Shown piece after piece: positions 8,501-14,701 of a DNA stretch of 17,180 bases. The first letter of the stretch is position 1, and each line of letters begins with the position of its first letter. Source of the stretch: Capsulimonas sp. (GTDB lineage: Bacteria > Armatimonadota > Armatimonadia > Armatimonadales > Capsulimonadaceae); assembly GCA_025963815.1 (NCBI GenBank), contig JAOQAA010000479.1:1-17180 (forward strand), read 5' to 3'. The notes under the pieces are model-generated. The model was not told the origin of the DNA, did no database searches, and saw only the letters and a program-made list of their open reading frames with translations. The position numbers were made by a program, and so were the translations under genes.

Positions 8501-8620
8501 CACCGGCTGAAAATACGAGGCGTCCGCCTTCTCAAAATCTTGACTGTAGCTCTGAGCGAACGTGGGCGCGGCGCAGAGCGCCGCCGCAAATACGATCGCG
8601 CCGATCGCGGTTTTGAACAA
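5552..8620 (-). CDS. Large secreted glycoside hydrolase, clan GH-A-like with CBM9-like tail
   Basis: The frame extends upstream to a GTG at 8695, but a TTG at 8618-8620 has AAGGAA at good spacing and yields an ideal signal peptide (MFKTAIGAIVFAAALCAAPTFA, cut before QS). The product is then 1022 aa. Residues about 25-200 form an N-terminal beta-sandwich, carbohydrate-binding-like. A Pro/Ser-rich link (about 203-215) precedes an Ig-like region. The catalytic barrel (about 335-680) has RMDVNWDAVQP, YWEIWNEPDNDFW with acid/base E458, and KWLNESGF with nucleophile E555, closest in feel to GH39-type enzymes. A linker and a CBM9-like domain (about 860-1022, HLFVRVQDD and WQGDSLQYSI) follow. It is the last gene after the regulator and pseudopilin genes, 76 bp behind the latter. 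The enzyme family and substrate are not certain. Confidence 0.8.
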   Translation of the reverse strand: MFKTAIGAIVFAAALCAAPTFAQSYSQDFEKADASYFQPVNQQNAAGAAIQIVSSRVHGGDKSADLSFQSTGSGYINVTTGQGGVVANGPGAAHFSLWVCGAGPEKLLNAGLLLIDAGNETFLYPLGDASVKPLADGDWRQIQQDIDIAKPAAHWGDKNTGAIQYPLRFFGLGFSHANTAGGKGQLFLDDLAIAGPDGAKTAAEPSPPPSKVSSPEARIVIQPSTPSSKLPAYFYPAGAMVSLRLTISGLASGAAPATLDWRAWGVNSVPLAKGRVAWGAKIAPAIQFRATRPGIIYIEAKALDTVGRTITSGETRCAALSPRRAPETAGGAGAMHYGVNAHLGGLGPEDADRNVALIAALGFQYCRMDVNWDAVQPRPDAWEWGAYDRLYPLLAKYGITPSSLLAYTAHWATTGDPNAAKWQDWAFAPPRAADYATFAGQAAKRYGKYSRYWEIWNEPDNDFWRGDAATYASLFAAASVAIKNVQPNAQVMNGGFSEVPFRARFISDFTRLEQVKPDIFAFHSHGPIDNLRRAEVNIDNAMKQSSWTMPKWLNESGFSSSGSNTEYEQAVTLAQKMSYAPALGASGYFWYDLRNDGDDPMDSDHNFGLVRHDLTPKAAAVAAYTLTNVLGGLKYVRSLPVPDAPNAYAVLYANPKNQHGVLVAWNEAEGAAPVTCALPGAARRTDLMGVSHPIATKNGLAALTLSAEPVYIEFSGAADRLQLKSGVMSFANRLSPVPGEPASFSVKLHNPLGAPLRGVVRFTAPVHWTANPKTINVDIPAGAERSYATKVRFDEDKSPSTGMSVVLQSPSLPGDVTGRVILRPATLVRRGAETPAPGGAPTVTLSKANLVSLFEATPMQDLHFHGDTDLSAAVTMTRTPQGLHLFVRVQDDIFSQNAPAGMEWQGDSLQYSIALPTGEHYEWMAALRQSGPIAALTIGPAGAATGNLSTPVKIERDEARHETVYDLVIPSALPGGRTLPDWFTFDLLVNDNDGGGRKGWVEWTPGIGLSKEPNNFQTIVVR

Positions 8621-8696
8621 TGGCTTGAATTCCTTATGGCCGGCGAGAGAAGATAGGATTGCGTCAATCGCGATGCCTCCCACGCCGGCTCTCACA

Positions 8697-9560
8697 TCAC
8701 TGCGTGCTAAATGTCATCGTGTAATGGATTGTCGCGCCGCCGGCCGGCGTATAGCTCATGTTATCGGTCCCGGCCGCCATGGGACCGATGTTGGGATTGG
8801 CCGGCGTGTTGGAATCGGTCGCGTCGCCGCCATTGCTGATCCGCTCGCCGCGAAGCCATTTGACATGGGAATCGGCCGCCATCCAGTTCGCTCCATCCGT
8901 ATGGTAAGGCTTTTTGGTGAAGTCCGGGTTGGTGAAGGGCGCGCCCATATTGCCGGTAGCATAGTACACCTTGGTCCCGTCGGAATTCCCGCCGACGTAA
9001 TACCCGCTGTAGCCGATCTGCGTCGGACTCTGCATGTCGGGGATGTTATCCACCTGGAAGTAATTGATTTTTGCGTTATTGACTTCGAACAAACAGACAA
9101 TATTCGCCGGGGCGTTCAGCTTCGCCAGAGACGTCGTGCCCGGAGTATTGCCGTAGGTCGAATCCAAAAGCTGATTCATGGCGTAGGACATGGCCGTCTG
9201 CTGTGCATTTCGGTCCACGGGCGTAGAATCATCCGGGCATGTGAAGACTTGCTTCGACTTGACATAGGGATAGATTTGCCCCGCCCAGCCCTGTCCGCCG
9301 TTGCCGCCGGGGCCGCCCGCCTGGTACATGCCGCACGGGAACATCTCGTCGTAGTCTTGCGTGTACTGCGCAAACCCAAGGCCGAGCTGCTTCATGTTGC
9401 TGAGACACGCCGTTTGGCGCGCCTTTTCGCGCGCCTTGGCGAAGACCGGGAACAAGATTGCGGCAAGAATTGCGATTATTGCAATAACAACTAGCAATTC
9501 AATCAGAGTGAAGCCTTGTGTGAGAGTGAATCGACGGGAATGAAAGTTTGAAGATTCCAT
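8697..9560 (-). CDS. Pseudopilin-like protein (DUF1559 type)
   Basis: A 287-aa protein with AAAGGA in front of its ATG. The prepilin-peptidase site is G16 followed by FTLIELL, with the conserved Glu (E21, fifth residue after cleavage) and a hydrophobic helix [35 protein letters not shown] follows, the helix extension typical of Armatimonadota and Planctomycetes. The rest is a beta-rich C-terminal domain that ends with the usual [16 protein letters not shown] motif. Such proteins are exported, cleaved and N-methylated, and are usually taken as minor pseudopilins or surface adhesin-like proteins; their precise role is not known. It lies 14 bp after the GntR/LacI regulator and upstream of the glycoside hydrolase, so it is probably induced with the enzyme. 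Confidence 0.9.
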   Translation of the reverse strand: MESSNFHSRRFTLTQGFTLIELLVVIAIIAILAAILFPVFAKAREKARQTACLSNMKQLGLGFAQYTQDYDEMFPCGMYQAGGPGGNGGQGWAGQIYPYVKSKQVFTCPDDSTPVDRNAQQTAMSYAMNQLLDSTYGNTPGTTSLAKLNAPANIVCLFEVNNAKINYFQVDNIPDMQSPTQIGYSGYYVGGNSDGTKVYYATGNMGAPFTNPDFTKKPYHTDGANWMAADSHVKWLRGERISNGGDATDSNTPANPNIGPMAAGTDNMSYTPAGGATIHYTMTFSTQ

Positions 9561-9574
9561 GATTTGTTTCCTTT

Positions 9575-10753
9575 TTATTCTGCGGCGGCGAGTATCGTCT
9601 TCGATCGTTTTCCTGAGCGCGGCGTTTTGGATCGGCCGGCCGGCGGCGGAGCCGTGCTTTCACGCACCACGAGATGCGGATGCACCCAGATCTCCGCCAG
9701 CTCCGTCTTCGGCAGATCCAGGCATTGGAGCGCGGACTTGACCATTTCTGCGGCGTTGAACCGCATCGTCGTCAGCGCGGGCGTGGTAAAACGGCTCGGC
9801 CGTTCGTCGTTGTAGCCCATAACGCTGACATCTTCCGGCACCTGGATATTGCGCTCCGAGAACCACTTCAGCACAGCCCAGGCGCCGACATCCGAGACGG
9901 TCAGAATGCTGGTGGGCCGTTCCTGCTCTTCCGTGTCCCAAACGCGCGGCATCGCGTCATAAGCGGCGTCGTACGCGCTTTCCCAGAAGCGTGTCCCACA
10001 GGATACGACATGTCCGGTCAGGCCGAGCGTTCGGGCCGCTTGTTCAAATGTCCTGCGGCGCACAACGACGGACTGCGACGCTTCGGGCTCATTCACGATG
10101 AGCGTCACGCGCCGGTGTCCCAGATCCGCCAGGTGGCGAAGCGCAATTCGAATTCCTTCCACGTCGTCGATCCCGATCCGATCGGTCATACGGTGCGGAG
10201 TGTTCATGTCCACGGTGACAAATCGATACGCGCGATCCGCCGCGAGCTGCGAGAGGTTTGTCTCCAGATCGCTCGGCAGTCCCAGAAACACCAGGCGCTG
10301 CTCGTCCGGCCCGCGCTCCACCATCTGCATAATATCGGCGGCGCGCATGCCCTGATTGATGAAGATCGGCTCCAATCGGCGTCCCTGCGCGCGGCACTCC
10401 TCCACGAACTGCTCCAGAAGATAGCGCAGCAGATCGGATTCATACTGCGTTAAGAAGAGCGCCACCCGATAGTTCGCGGCGGCGTCCACCTTGCAGACGA
10501 TGCTGCCTCGGGACGCGCGGCGTACGAGCAGACCTTCCTTGGCGAGATCGCCTAACGCGCGGCGCACCGTGATTTGCGAAACATCTAAGTTCGCCGTGAG
10601 CGCCTGCTCGGTCCAGAACTGCTGTCCATCTTCAAAATGATCTTCGATCACTCGCTGAAGCGCCCGGCGCACCTGCGCGTGCAGGGGAATGTCTTCCTCC
10701 GGATCGAGATGAACGAGCGTATCGATAATTGTGATTGGCGGTGCGATTTTCAT
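9575..10753 (-). CDS. GntR-type regulator with LacI-like sugar-binding domain
   Basis: A 392-aa transcription regulator. Residues about 20-88 are a GntR winged helix ([16 protein letters not shown], recognition helix SQITVRRAL at 59-67, then a [11 protein letters not shown] wing). Residues about 94-370 are a periplasmic-binding-protein/LacI-like effector domain ([50 protein letters not shown]), which normally binds a sugar. The C-terminus is a short basic tail. It is the first gene of the unit with the pseudopilin and hydrolase, so it most likely senses a breakdown product of their substrate and controls its own operon. The ATG at 10753 has no Shine-Dalgarno sequence; the AT-rich leader is only about 17 nt from the predicted transcription start. 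Confidence 0.9.
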   Translation of the reverse strand: MKIAPPITIIDTLVHLDPEEDIPLHAQVRRALQRVIEDHFEDGQQFWTEQALTANLDVSQITVRRALGDLAKEGLLVRRASRGSIVCKVDAAANYRVALFLTQYESDLLRYLLEQFVEECRAQGRRLEPIFINQGMRAADIMQMVERGPDEQRLVFLGLPSDLETNLSQLAADRAYRFVTVDMNTPHRMTDRIGIDDVEGIRIALRHLADLGHRRVTLIVNEPEASQSVVVRRRTFEQAARTLGLTGHVVSCGTRFWESAYDAAYDAMPRVWDTEEQERPTSILTVSDVGAWAVLKWFSERNIQVPEDVSVMGYNDERPSRFTTPALTTMRFNAAEMVKSALQCLDLPKTELAEIWVHPHLVVRESTAPPPAGRSKTPRSGKRSKTILAAAE

Positions 10754-10773
10754 ATATTAGTATAATAAAGTAT
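10754..10773 (-). promoter_or_regulatory. Possible operator: tandem ATACT repeats at the transcription start
   Basis: Between the -10 box and the ATG the minus strand reads ATACTTTATT then ATACTAATAT, two 10-bp units in tandem sharing ATACT and most other positions. One helical turn of spacing at the start site would suit a regulator that blocks polymerase. It is low-complexity AT-rich DNA, so chance cannot be excluded. Confidence 0.3.
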
Positions 10774-10777
10774 CGCA

Positions 10778-10806
10778 ATTATAACATTGGACTATTTCTT
10801 TGTCAA
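10778..10806 (-). promoter_or_regulatory. Perfect sigma-70-type promoter of the regulator operon
   Basis: On the minus strand, TTGACA (10806-10801), exactly 17 bases, TATAAT (10783-10778): full consensus in both boxes with ideal spacing. Transcription would start near 10771, about 17 nt before the ATG of the GntR/LacI gene. A promoter this strong in front of a repressor-like gene suggests it is normally held shut. Confidence 0.85.
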
Positions 10807-10942
10807 GCATGTTTTTTACCCCGACTGACGATTTTATTTGCAGATGCTGACAGACAAAAATTAGGATAAAAATATGCTTCGTCCGGCTCTTTTCAAGGGT
10901 AAAAGCTTAGATGTCCTAATATCGATGCGCCAGGAGAGACCT

Positions 10943-11173
10943 ATGCAGGAAGAACAATTGGAGCAGCCGTCTCAGGAAACGGCGCGGCCGCCAAGCGCCG
11001 AAACGAGCCGGGAGATTGAGGGGCGGATTCAGCGCGCGGAGCTGGATCGCCAAATCGCGCAGTCAGCGCGCGAAGTCGCGGCAGTGCAGCGACTCGCTTC
11101 GGAACAGCAGCGGCAAACCACCACCAAGATCCGTGAGGCGCTGTTGGAAGCGTACGAGGCGCCTGAAGAATAA
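10943..11173 (+). CDS. Small charged helical protein of unknown function
   Basis: An open frame exists from 10874, but the ATG at 10943 has AGGAG six bases upstream, so the product is 76 aa (MQEEQLEQPSQ...). It is rich in Glu, Gln, Arg and Ala, with no signal peptide, membrane segment or Cys. Residues about 22-70 should form one long amphipathic helix, possibly a coiled coil. I recognise no family. It is divergent from the GntR/LacI regulator and convergent with the AraC/GyrI gene, so it is probably its own transcription unit. No clear promoter was found in 10807-10942. Confidence 0.6.
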   Translation: MQEEQLEQPSQETARPPSAETSREIEGRIQRAELDRQIAQSAREVAAVQRLASEQQRQTTTKIREALLEAYEAPEE

Positions 11174-11221
11174 CTCGTCCGATGCATACATTTCGGGAGC
11201 GGACGGCCGCTCAAACGATCA

Positions 11222-11247
11222 GCCCGGCGCGCCATTGGCCGCCGGGC
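11222..11247. terminator. Hairpin between convergent genes
   Basis: GCCCGGCG (11222-11229) pairs exactly with CGCCGGGC (11240-11247). The 10-nt loop can fold further (GCC-ATT-GGC). It sits between the stop of the small gene (11173, +) and that of the AraC/GyrI gene (11281, -). No T-run follows on either side, so it is a terminator candidate by place and stability only. Confidence 0.4.
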
Positions 11248-11280
11248 ATTCGCTTCTCCGCCGCCTATGATTCCCCGCGC

Positions 11281-12162
11281 TTACGATTTCTTGACGACGG
11301 GCACCCACACTTCGCATTTATAATCGTCGGCGGCCACATCGCCGCCAGGATAGACCTCCAGCTCCGGCCCGCCTTCCGCATGCTCAAACCCCGTCGATGG
11401 GAAGAACTCCGAAAAGATGCGCCCCCAGACCTTTTGGATCGCGTCCGGCAGCCCACCAACGGAATCGAAGACCGCCCAGGTGGCGGCGGGGATCTCTTTC
11501 TCCACGAAGTCTTCCGGCGGCGGAGCCTCCCCTTTCTCGACAGCGATCAGATAGGTGAACTCCTGCTGATCCGATTGGAACTCCGTGCAAACTCCCAAAA
11601 TGGCGTCGCCGACGACACCGCTCGGCGACGCCAGCATCCCAAGGCGTCCGACATCGCCATCCTGCATCGTCTGATTCCAAAACTTCGGAATGACTTTCAT
11701 GTTCTCGCCGTCTTTGGTGGAGACACGAAGCGCCTTCCCAATGACTTTGAAGCCCGGCTTTTCGACAATTCGATAATCCATCTCCTGATCTCCTTTAAGC
11801 GATATTTGAAAGGACAGCCGTGGAAAGACTTTCAGCCGCGCTCCCGATCGGCGCGCGGCCGACGGCGTCAAACCGTGAGCCTTACGAAACGCCTTACAGA
11901 ACGCCTCCGGCGTCTCATAACCATACTTGAGCGCTGCGTCGATGACCTTGATATTCGACGCCGCCAGCTCCTGCGCCGCCAGTGAAAGCCGACGCTTGCG
12001 AACATACTCCGCCACCGTCACTCCCGTCAGCATAAAAAACATCCGCTGAAAGTGAAACGTAGACGAACACGTCACACGCGCCGCCTCGCTCACATCGCAC
12101 TCCCCGTCCAGATGCGCTTCCAAATACTCCAGCGCGCCCATCATTCGGTCCAGCCACTGCAA
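11281..12162 (-). CDS. AraC-family regulator with GyrI-like effector domain
   Basis: A DNA-binding regulator in which the AraC double helix-turn-helix comes first (residues about 5-105: ALEYLEAHLDGE, FHFQRMFFMLTGVTVAEYVRKRRL, AALKYGYETPEAFCKAFRKAHGLTPS). A GyrI-like/SOUL-type small-molecule domain follows (about 125-293: YRIVEKPGFKVIGKALRVS, the ending EVYPGGDVAADDYKCEVWVPV). This is the layout of Rob- and BltR-like regulators that bind hydrophobic drugs or lipids. The frame opens at a GTG at 12171, but the TTG at 12160-12162 is preferred: AGGTGGG precedes it at the right distance, and the protein then begins MQWLDRMM, like its relatives. That gives 293 aa. No target gene is obvious next to it. 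Confidence 0.88.
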   Translation of the reverse strand: MQWLDRMMGALEYLEAHLDGECDVSEAARVTCSSTFHFQRMFFMLTGVTVAEYVRKRRLSLAAQELAASNIKVIDAALKYGYETPEAFCKAFRKAHGLTPSAARRSGARLKVFPRLSFQISLKGDQEMDYRIVEKPGFKVIGKALRVSTKDGENMKVIPKFWNQTMQDGDVGRLGMLASPSGVVGDAILGVCTEFQSDQQEFTYLIAVEKGEAPPPEDFVEKEIPAATWAVFDSVGGLPDAIQKVWGRIFSEFFPSTGFEHAEGGPELEVYPGGDVAADDYKCEVWVPVVKKS

Positions 12163-12265
12163 TCTTCCCACCTGCCTTTCGTGGATATTCTATCATGAGA
12201 TCATGGAACTGTCCTGTCATTGTACAGCTTCAATGGACAGAGTACGCCCGGCGCGAGTTACAATT

Positions 12266-12298
12266 AAAAAGGCTCTCGCATCGATGGATGCGAGAGCC
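12266..12298 (-). terminator. Strong intrinsic terminator after the Gln-like tRNA
   Basis: GGCTCTCGCATC (12271-12282), loop GATG, and its exact complement (12287-12298) form a 12-bp stem. On the minus strand TTTTT follows directly (12270-12266). It ends transcription coming leftward through the tRNA-Gln-like sequence before the AraC/GyrI promoter region. Confidence 0.85.
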
Positions 12299-12308
12299 AA
12301 TTTTGTGT

Positions 12309-12381
12309 TCCGTCAAATAGATATCGAACCTAAGACCTCTTGTTTCAGAAACAAGAGGTCTGCCAGCTGAACTACGCCGCT
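12309..12381 (-). tRNA. Defective tRNA-Gln(CTG)-like gene
   Basis: Minus strand, anticodon CTG at 12348-12346. TAGTTC then AGCTGGCA gives a normal D-arm start, the anticodon stem is perfect (CTTGT/ACAAG, loop TTCTGAA), and TTAGGTTCGAT begins a T-arm. The rest fails. The D-stem has a T-C mismatch at 11-24, the 3' strand of the T-stem is decayed, and the 3' acceptor strand (TTGACGG) does not pair with the 5' strand (AGCGGCG). The bases round the anticodon form a perfect 12-bp hairpin with the anticodon CTG as its loop, far longer than a tRNA needs. A strong terminator follows at once, so it was, or still is, a transcribed unit. It is probably a pseudogene. Confidence 0.5.
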
Positions 12382-12434
12382 CTTCGCCAGACGGATCGGA
12401 CCGAAGAATTTATACACACGTACCTAATCAATAC

Positions 12435-12683
12435 TCACGCGGCTTCTCGACGCACACTGACCCGCTTCTTGGCGCGTCGCTTCGTATTCGAGCGGTCAGG
12501 AGAGGCGGATCGCTCCGTGAAAGTATCGGGACGGGGCGGCACGCCCGGAAGCACTATGTCGCCGGGTTTTTCGTTATCATACTGTGCCAGTAAATCCAGC
12601 CAATATTGGCGTGGACGATTTCCTATTCGTTCCAACATAGCTTCGAGAAGCGCTGGATCTTCAATACGAACGCGATTCGGCAT
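12435..12683 (-). CDS. Small hypothetical protein downstream of the ART-like gene
   Basis: An 82-aa protein with AAGGA about 7 nt before its ATG. The first half is predicted helical (PALLEAMLERIGNRPRQYWLDLLAQYD). The middle is loop-like (DIVLPGVPPRP), and the C-terminus is strongly basic (NTKRRAKKRVSVRR), which could bind nucleic acid. It begins 40 bp after the stop of the ART-like gene on the same strand, and the next terminator lies beyond the tRNA-Gln-like sequence, so the two are likely co-transcribed. I do not recognise a family. An antitoxin or partner role is possible by size and position only; known antitoxin genes more often precede the toxin. Confidence 0.55.
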   Translation of the reverse strand: MPNRVRIEDPALLEAMLERIGNRPRQYWLDLLAQYDNEKPGDIVLPGVPPRPDTFTERSASPDRSNTKRRAKKRVSVRREAA

Positions 12684-12723
12684 AGCAGATTCCTTTCACA
12701 GAGACGAAAGTGATGAATGCTTT

Positions 12724-13275
12724 TCATGTGAAGTGTACCACTTCCAGCTTTCCAATGCAACGAGGATTGCGAACCGCGATCTGAACGTGAGTATGGCTCA
12801 GTAACCTCGATCCATCGAACAGAGGAACGCCTTCAGGAAAACAGCCCCTAACGGTATCGAAGAACTCGCCTTCTTCCTCGTATGTCTGGGCGAACTCATC
12901 GATTACCAAACGATCCAGCCTGTTTCCGCCGCGCCGATTATCCGGCAGCATAACTCCAGCGGATGCAAACGCATCCGCCAGCCGGGTGTGCGCCATTTGC
13001 AATCCTGTAAAAAAAGCCCTGTCAAGAAGATTCAAGCAGTCACCGAGAATAATGTCGGCCCGGATAATCCTCGCGTCGGCGCCGAAATGCTCTTCGGCCC
13101 ACTCCTGCGCCCGAAACGGCGCGTACTCCCAGAAGTAGGCGCCTGAGCCTAACCAGTCATAGTCGTTGTTGGACAGGCGAAAAGGTTTGCCGCTCATAAG
13201 CTGTTCGGCAACCGATGCTTCGCAACCATAGTATCCCACCACGATCTGCGGAGCACGACCAAGGGGTAACGCCAC
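12724..13275 (-). CDS. PARP/ADP-ribosyltransferase-like protein (YDWLGxGxYFWE type)
   Basis: The frame opens at a TTG at 13290, but that codon lies within the Shine-Dalgarno sequence GGGAGGTGAT, which points to the GTG at 13275-13273. The product is 183 aa. It shows the pattern of a widespread uncharacterised family with ART-fold features: an N-terminal strand VVGYYGCEASVAEQL (where classical ARTs have HG), SNNDYDWLGSGAYFWE followed by RAQEWAEEHFG, then a strand with ILGDCLNLLD, and a C-terminal HVQIAVRNPRCIG. The Tyr of GAYFWE fits the second motif of H-Y-E enzymes. The first His is replaced by Tyr, so catalysis is unproven. It has no signal peptide and is probably cytoplasmic. It lies between two defective tRNA genes with an 82-aa gene downstream. 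ART-like with moderate confidence; a toxin or phage-defence role is only a hypothesis. Confidence 0.6.
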   Translation of the reverse strand: MALPLGRAPQIVVGYYGCEASVAEQLMSGKPFRLSNNDYDWLGSGAYFWEYAPFRAQEWAEEHFGADARIIRADIILGDCLNLLDRAFFTGLQMAHTRLADAFASAGVMLPDNRRGGNRLDRLVIDEFAQTYEEEGEFFDTVRGCFPEGVPLFDGSRLLSHTHVQIAVRNPRCIGKLEVVHFT

Positions 13276-13377
13276 AATATCACCTCCCAAAAGAATGATT
13301 GCCTCTCCCAGGAATCCAAGAGGACAAGCTTAGGGTAGCACATTCTGCAAGTGTTCACATCCTAAATTCTTGTCGAC

Positions 13378-13407
13378 AAAAAGACCGCGTATCGCTGTGA
13401 TACGCGG
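13378..13407 (-). terminator. Intrinsic terminator after the Lys-like tRNA
   Basis: CCGCGTATC (13385-13393), loop GCTGT, and GATACGCGG (13399-13407) form a perfect 9-bp stem. On the minus strand TCTTTTT follows (13384-13378). It separates the lipoprotein/tRNA-Lys-like transcript from the ART-like gene. Confidence 0.85.
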
Positions 13408-13458
13408 CCAAGATGTCTTGTAAAGCTGGTTAAAGTCTAAATACTGCCACCGCCGCCA

Positions 13459-13532
13459 AGGCCCCACCTGGACTCGAACCAGGGACACCCTGATTAAGAG
13501 TCAGGTGTTCTAACCAACTGAGCTGGTTTGTC
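13459..13532 (-). tRNA. tRNA-Lys(CTT)-like gene lacking a matching 5' acceptor strand
   Basis: Minus strand, anticodon CTT at 13498-13496. D-loop (AGTTGGTTA), anticodon arm (CCTGA/TCAGG with loop CTCTTAA), T-arm (CCTGG, TTCGAGT, CCAGG) and 3' acceptor strand (TGGGGCC) are all canonical. The 5' acceptor strand should read GGCCCCA but is GACAAAC, which pairs at only two of seven positions. The D-stem also carries a C-A mismatch at 11-24 (GAAC in place of GAGC). No CCA is encoded. The expected 5' end lies two bases after the stop codon of the lipoprotein gene, as if a junction had replaced the acceptor strand. A good terminator follows. It is probably a non-functional remnant; a search tool might still call it. 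Confidence 0.6.
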
Positions 13533-13534
13533 TT

Positions 13535-14686
13535 CTACTGCGCCTTGATCTTCCCAAAGAGTCCGTCGGCTTCGCCGTTCGGGCCGGCGGCGAAGTAGAG
13601 GGCGTTGGATTCGCCCTGGGCGACGCCGTTGCCGAACTTGAGGTCCCAGATGCCGTCGACGACGATGGGGTTCTTGTCGTCGCCGCGCAGATAGTCGATG
13701 GCTTTGCGGGTCGCGGGGTCGAAGACGGTCACGACGCCGTTGCCGAAGTTGGAGACGAGCAGCTTGCCGCTGTAAAGGCCGAACCCGGAATCGGGGGCCT
13801 TGACGATGCCCCAGGGGGCGTTCAGCAGGTTCTGGTCGTCCCAAGTCGCGATCAAGGCGCCGTCGAGGGTAAACTCGGCCAGCTTGCCCTTGCCAATTCC
13901 ATGCAGTTCAACGGCGGGTTCGGACTGCTGAGCGTAGGCGACGAAGATGGAATTGCCGACCGCCTGGACGTTAAACGGCGCGTAGCCGGGGAACGGGTTC
14001 GGGAACTTACCGGCGGAGATGTCCTGGAACTGATCGTTTAGGACGGTGACTTGCGGATGCTCGCCGAAGTCCGCGAGGTAAAGGCGGTCGAAGTGAGGCG
14101 AGATCGCCATGCCGAAGTATCCCGAGCCTTGCGCCGATTTGTCCCAAACAATGACCGAGCTGGTCGGGCGGTCGATGCCGCTGTCGGCGGTGTGGGCGCG
14201 CTCCGTCCAAGCGGTCACAACGCCGGAGTCGGTGGCAAAGAAGAACTTCGCCGGGCCGTGCAGCGCCGCGCCGCCGGGGAATGGCTGGTCGATTACGAAG
14301 CCCGTCCCTGAGACGTTGAAGACGGTTCCGGTGGGTGTGCCCATATCGCCGCCAGGGCCAGGGATCGTTACTTCCTTGAGCGAGTCCTGATGCAGTGGGT
14401 TGCCGGGGGTGTCGCCGATATACTCCAGCGACTTGCCGGTCTTATTCGCCGTGATCCACCAGTGGCCGCCCGCGCCGGCGGGACGCAGGGAGATCCCCCA
14501 GCCGTCCTGAAGATCGGGGTTAACGATCTGTGGCTTGTACTCCGCCTTGTTCGCGATCAGGATCGTTTTGGCGTAGTGATTCGAGCCGTTCACATGGTCG
14601 AGTGCGCTTCCGCCGCCCCCGCAGCCGGCGAGGAGCGCGGCCAGTGGCGTGGCGACGAGAGCGATTTTCTTCAGTTGCTTGTTCAT
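13535..14686 (-). CDS. TIGR03118-type lipoprotein, beta-propeller-like
   Basis: A 383-aa exported lipoprotein. The signal (MNKQLKKIALVATPLAALLAGC) ends in lipobox LAGC with C22 as the lipidated residue, followed by a Gly-rich linker. The body has the TIGR03118 features: an early segment with VNPDLQDGWGISLRPAG and WWITANKTGKSLEY, then TGTVFNVSGTGF, FFATDSGVVTAW, LYLADFGEHPQVTVLND, LNAPWGIVKAPDSGFG, LLVSNFGNGVVTVFDP and IVVDGIWDLKFGNG. These are repeated blades of an NHL-like propeller. The function of the family is unknown; members are often exported and linked to surface or sorting systems. The gene begins 15 bp after the outer-membrane protein gene and its ATG has only a poor ribosome site (AGAGACGA), so it is likely translated in the same transcript. 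Confidence 0.85.
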   Translation of the reverse strand: MNKQLKKIALVATPLAALLAGCGGGGSALDHVNGSNHYAKTILIANKAEYKPQIVNPDLQDGWGISLRPAGAGGHWWITANKTGKSLEYIGDTPGNPLHQDSLKEVTIPGPGGDMGTPTGTVFNVSGTGFVIDQPFPGGAALHGPAKFFFATDSGVVTAWTERAHTADSGIDRPTSSVIVWDKSAQGSGYFGMAISPHFDRLYLADFGEHPQVTVLNDQFQDISAGKFPNPFPGYAPFNVQAVGNSIFVAYAQQSEPAVELHGIGKGKLAEFTLDGALIATWDDQNLLNAPWGIVKAPDSGFGLYSGKLLVSNFGNGVVTVFDPATRKAIDYLRGDDKNPIVVDGIWDLKFGNGVAQGESNALYFAAGPNGEADGLFGKIKAQ

Positions 14687-14701
14687 GGGTGTTCGTCTCT
14701 C

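Noticed and set aside
8562..9494. Plus-strand open frame opposite the pseudopilin gene
   Set aside because: It is the mirror of a conserved pseudopilin coding sequence, with composition typical of an antisense shadow and no start signal.
12435..13275. Complete toxin-antitoxin operon
   Set aside because: The order (putative toxin first), the unknown 82-aa protein and unproven ART activity leave this a hypothesis; it is reported only as a cassette.
12309..13532. Intact tRNA pair (Gln and Lys)
   Set aside because: Neither has a pairing acceptor stem and both have a D-stem mismatch, so I list them as defective, although a search tool may score them as tRNAs.
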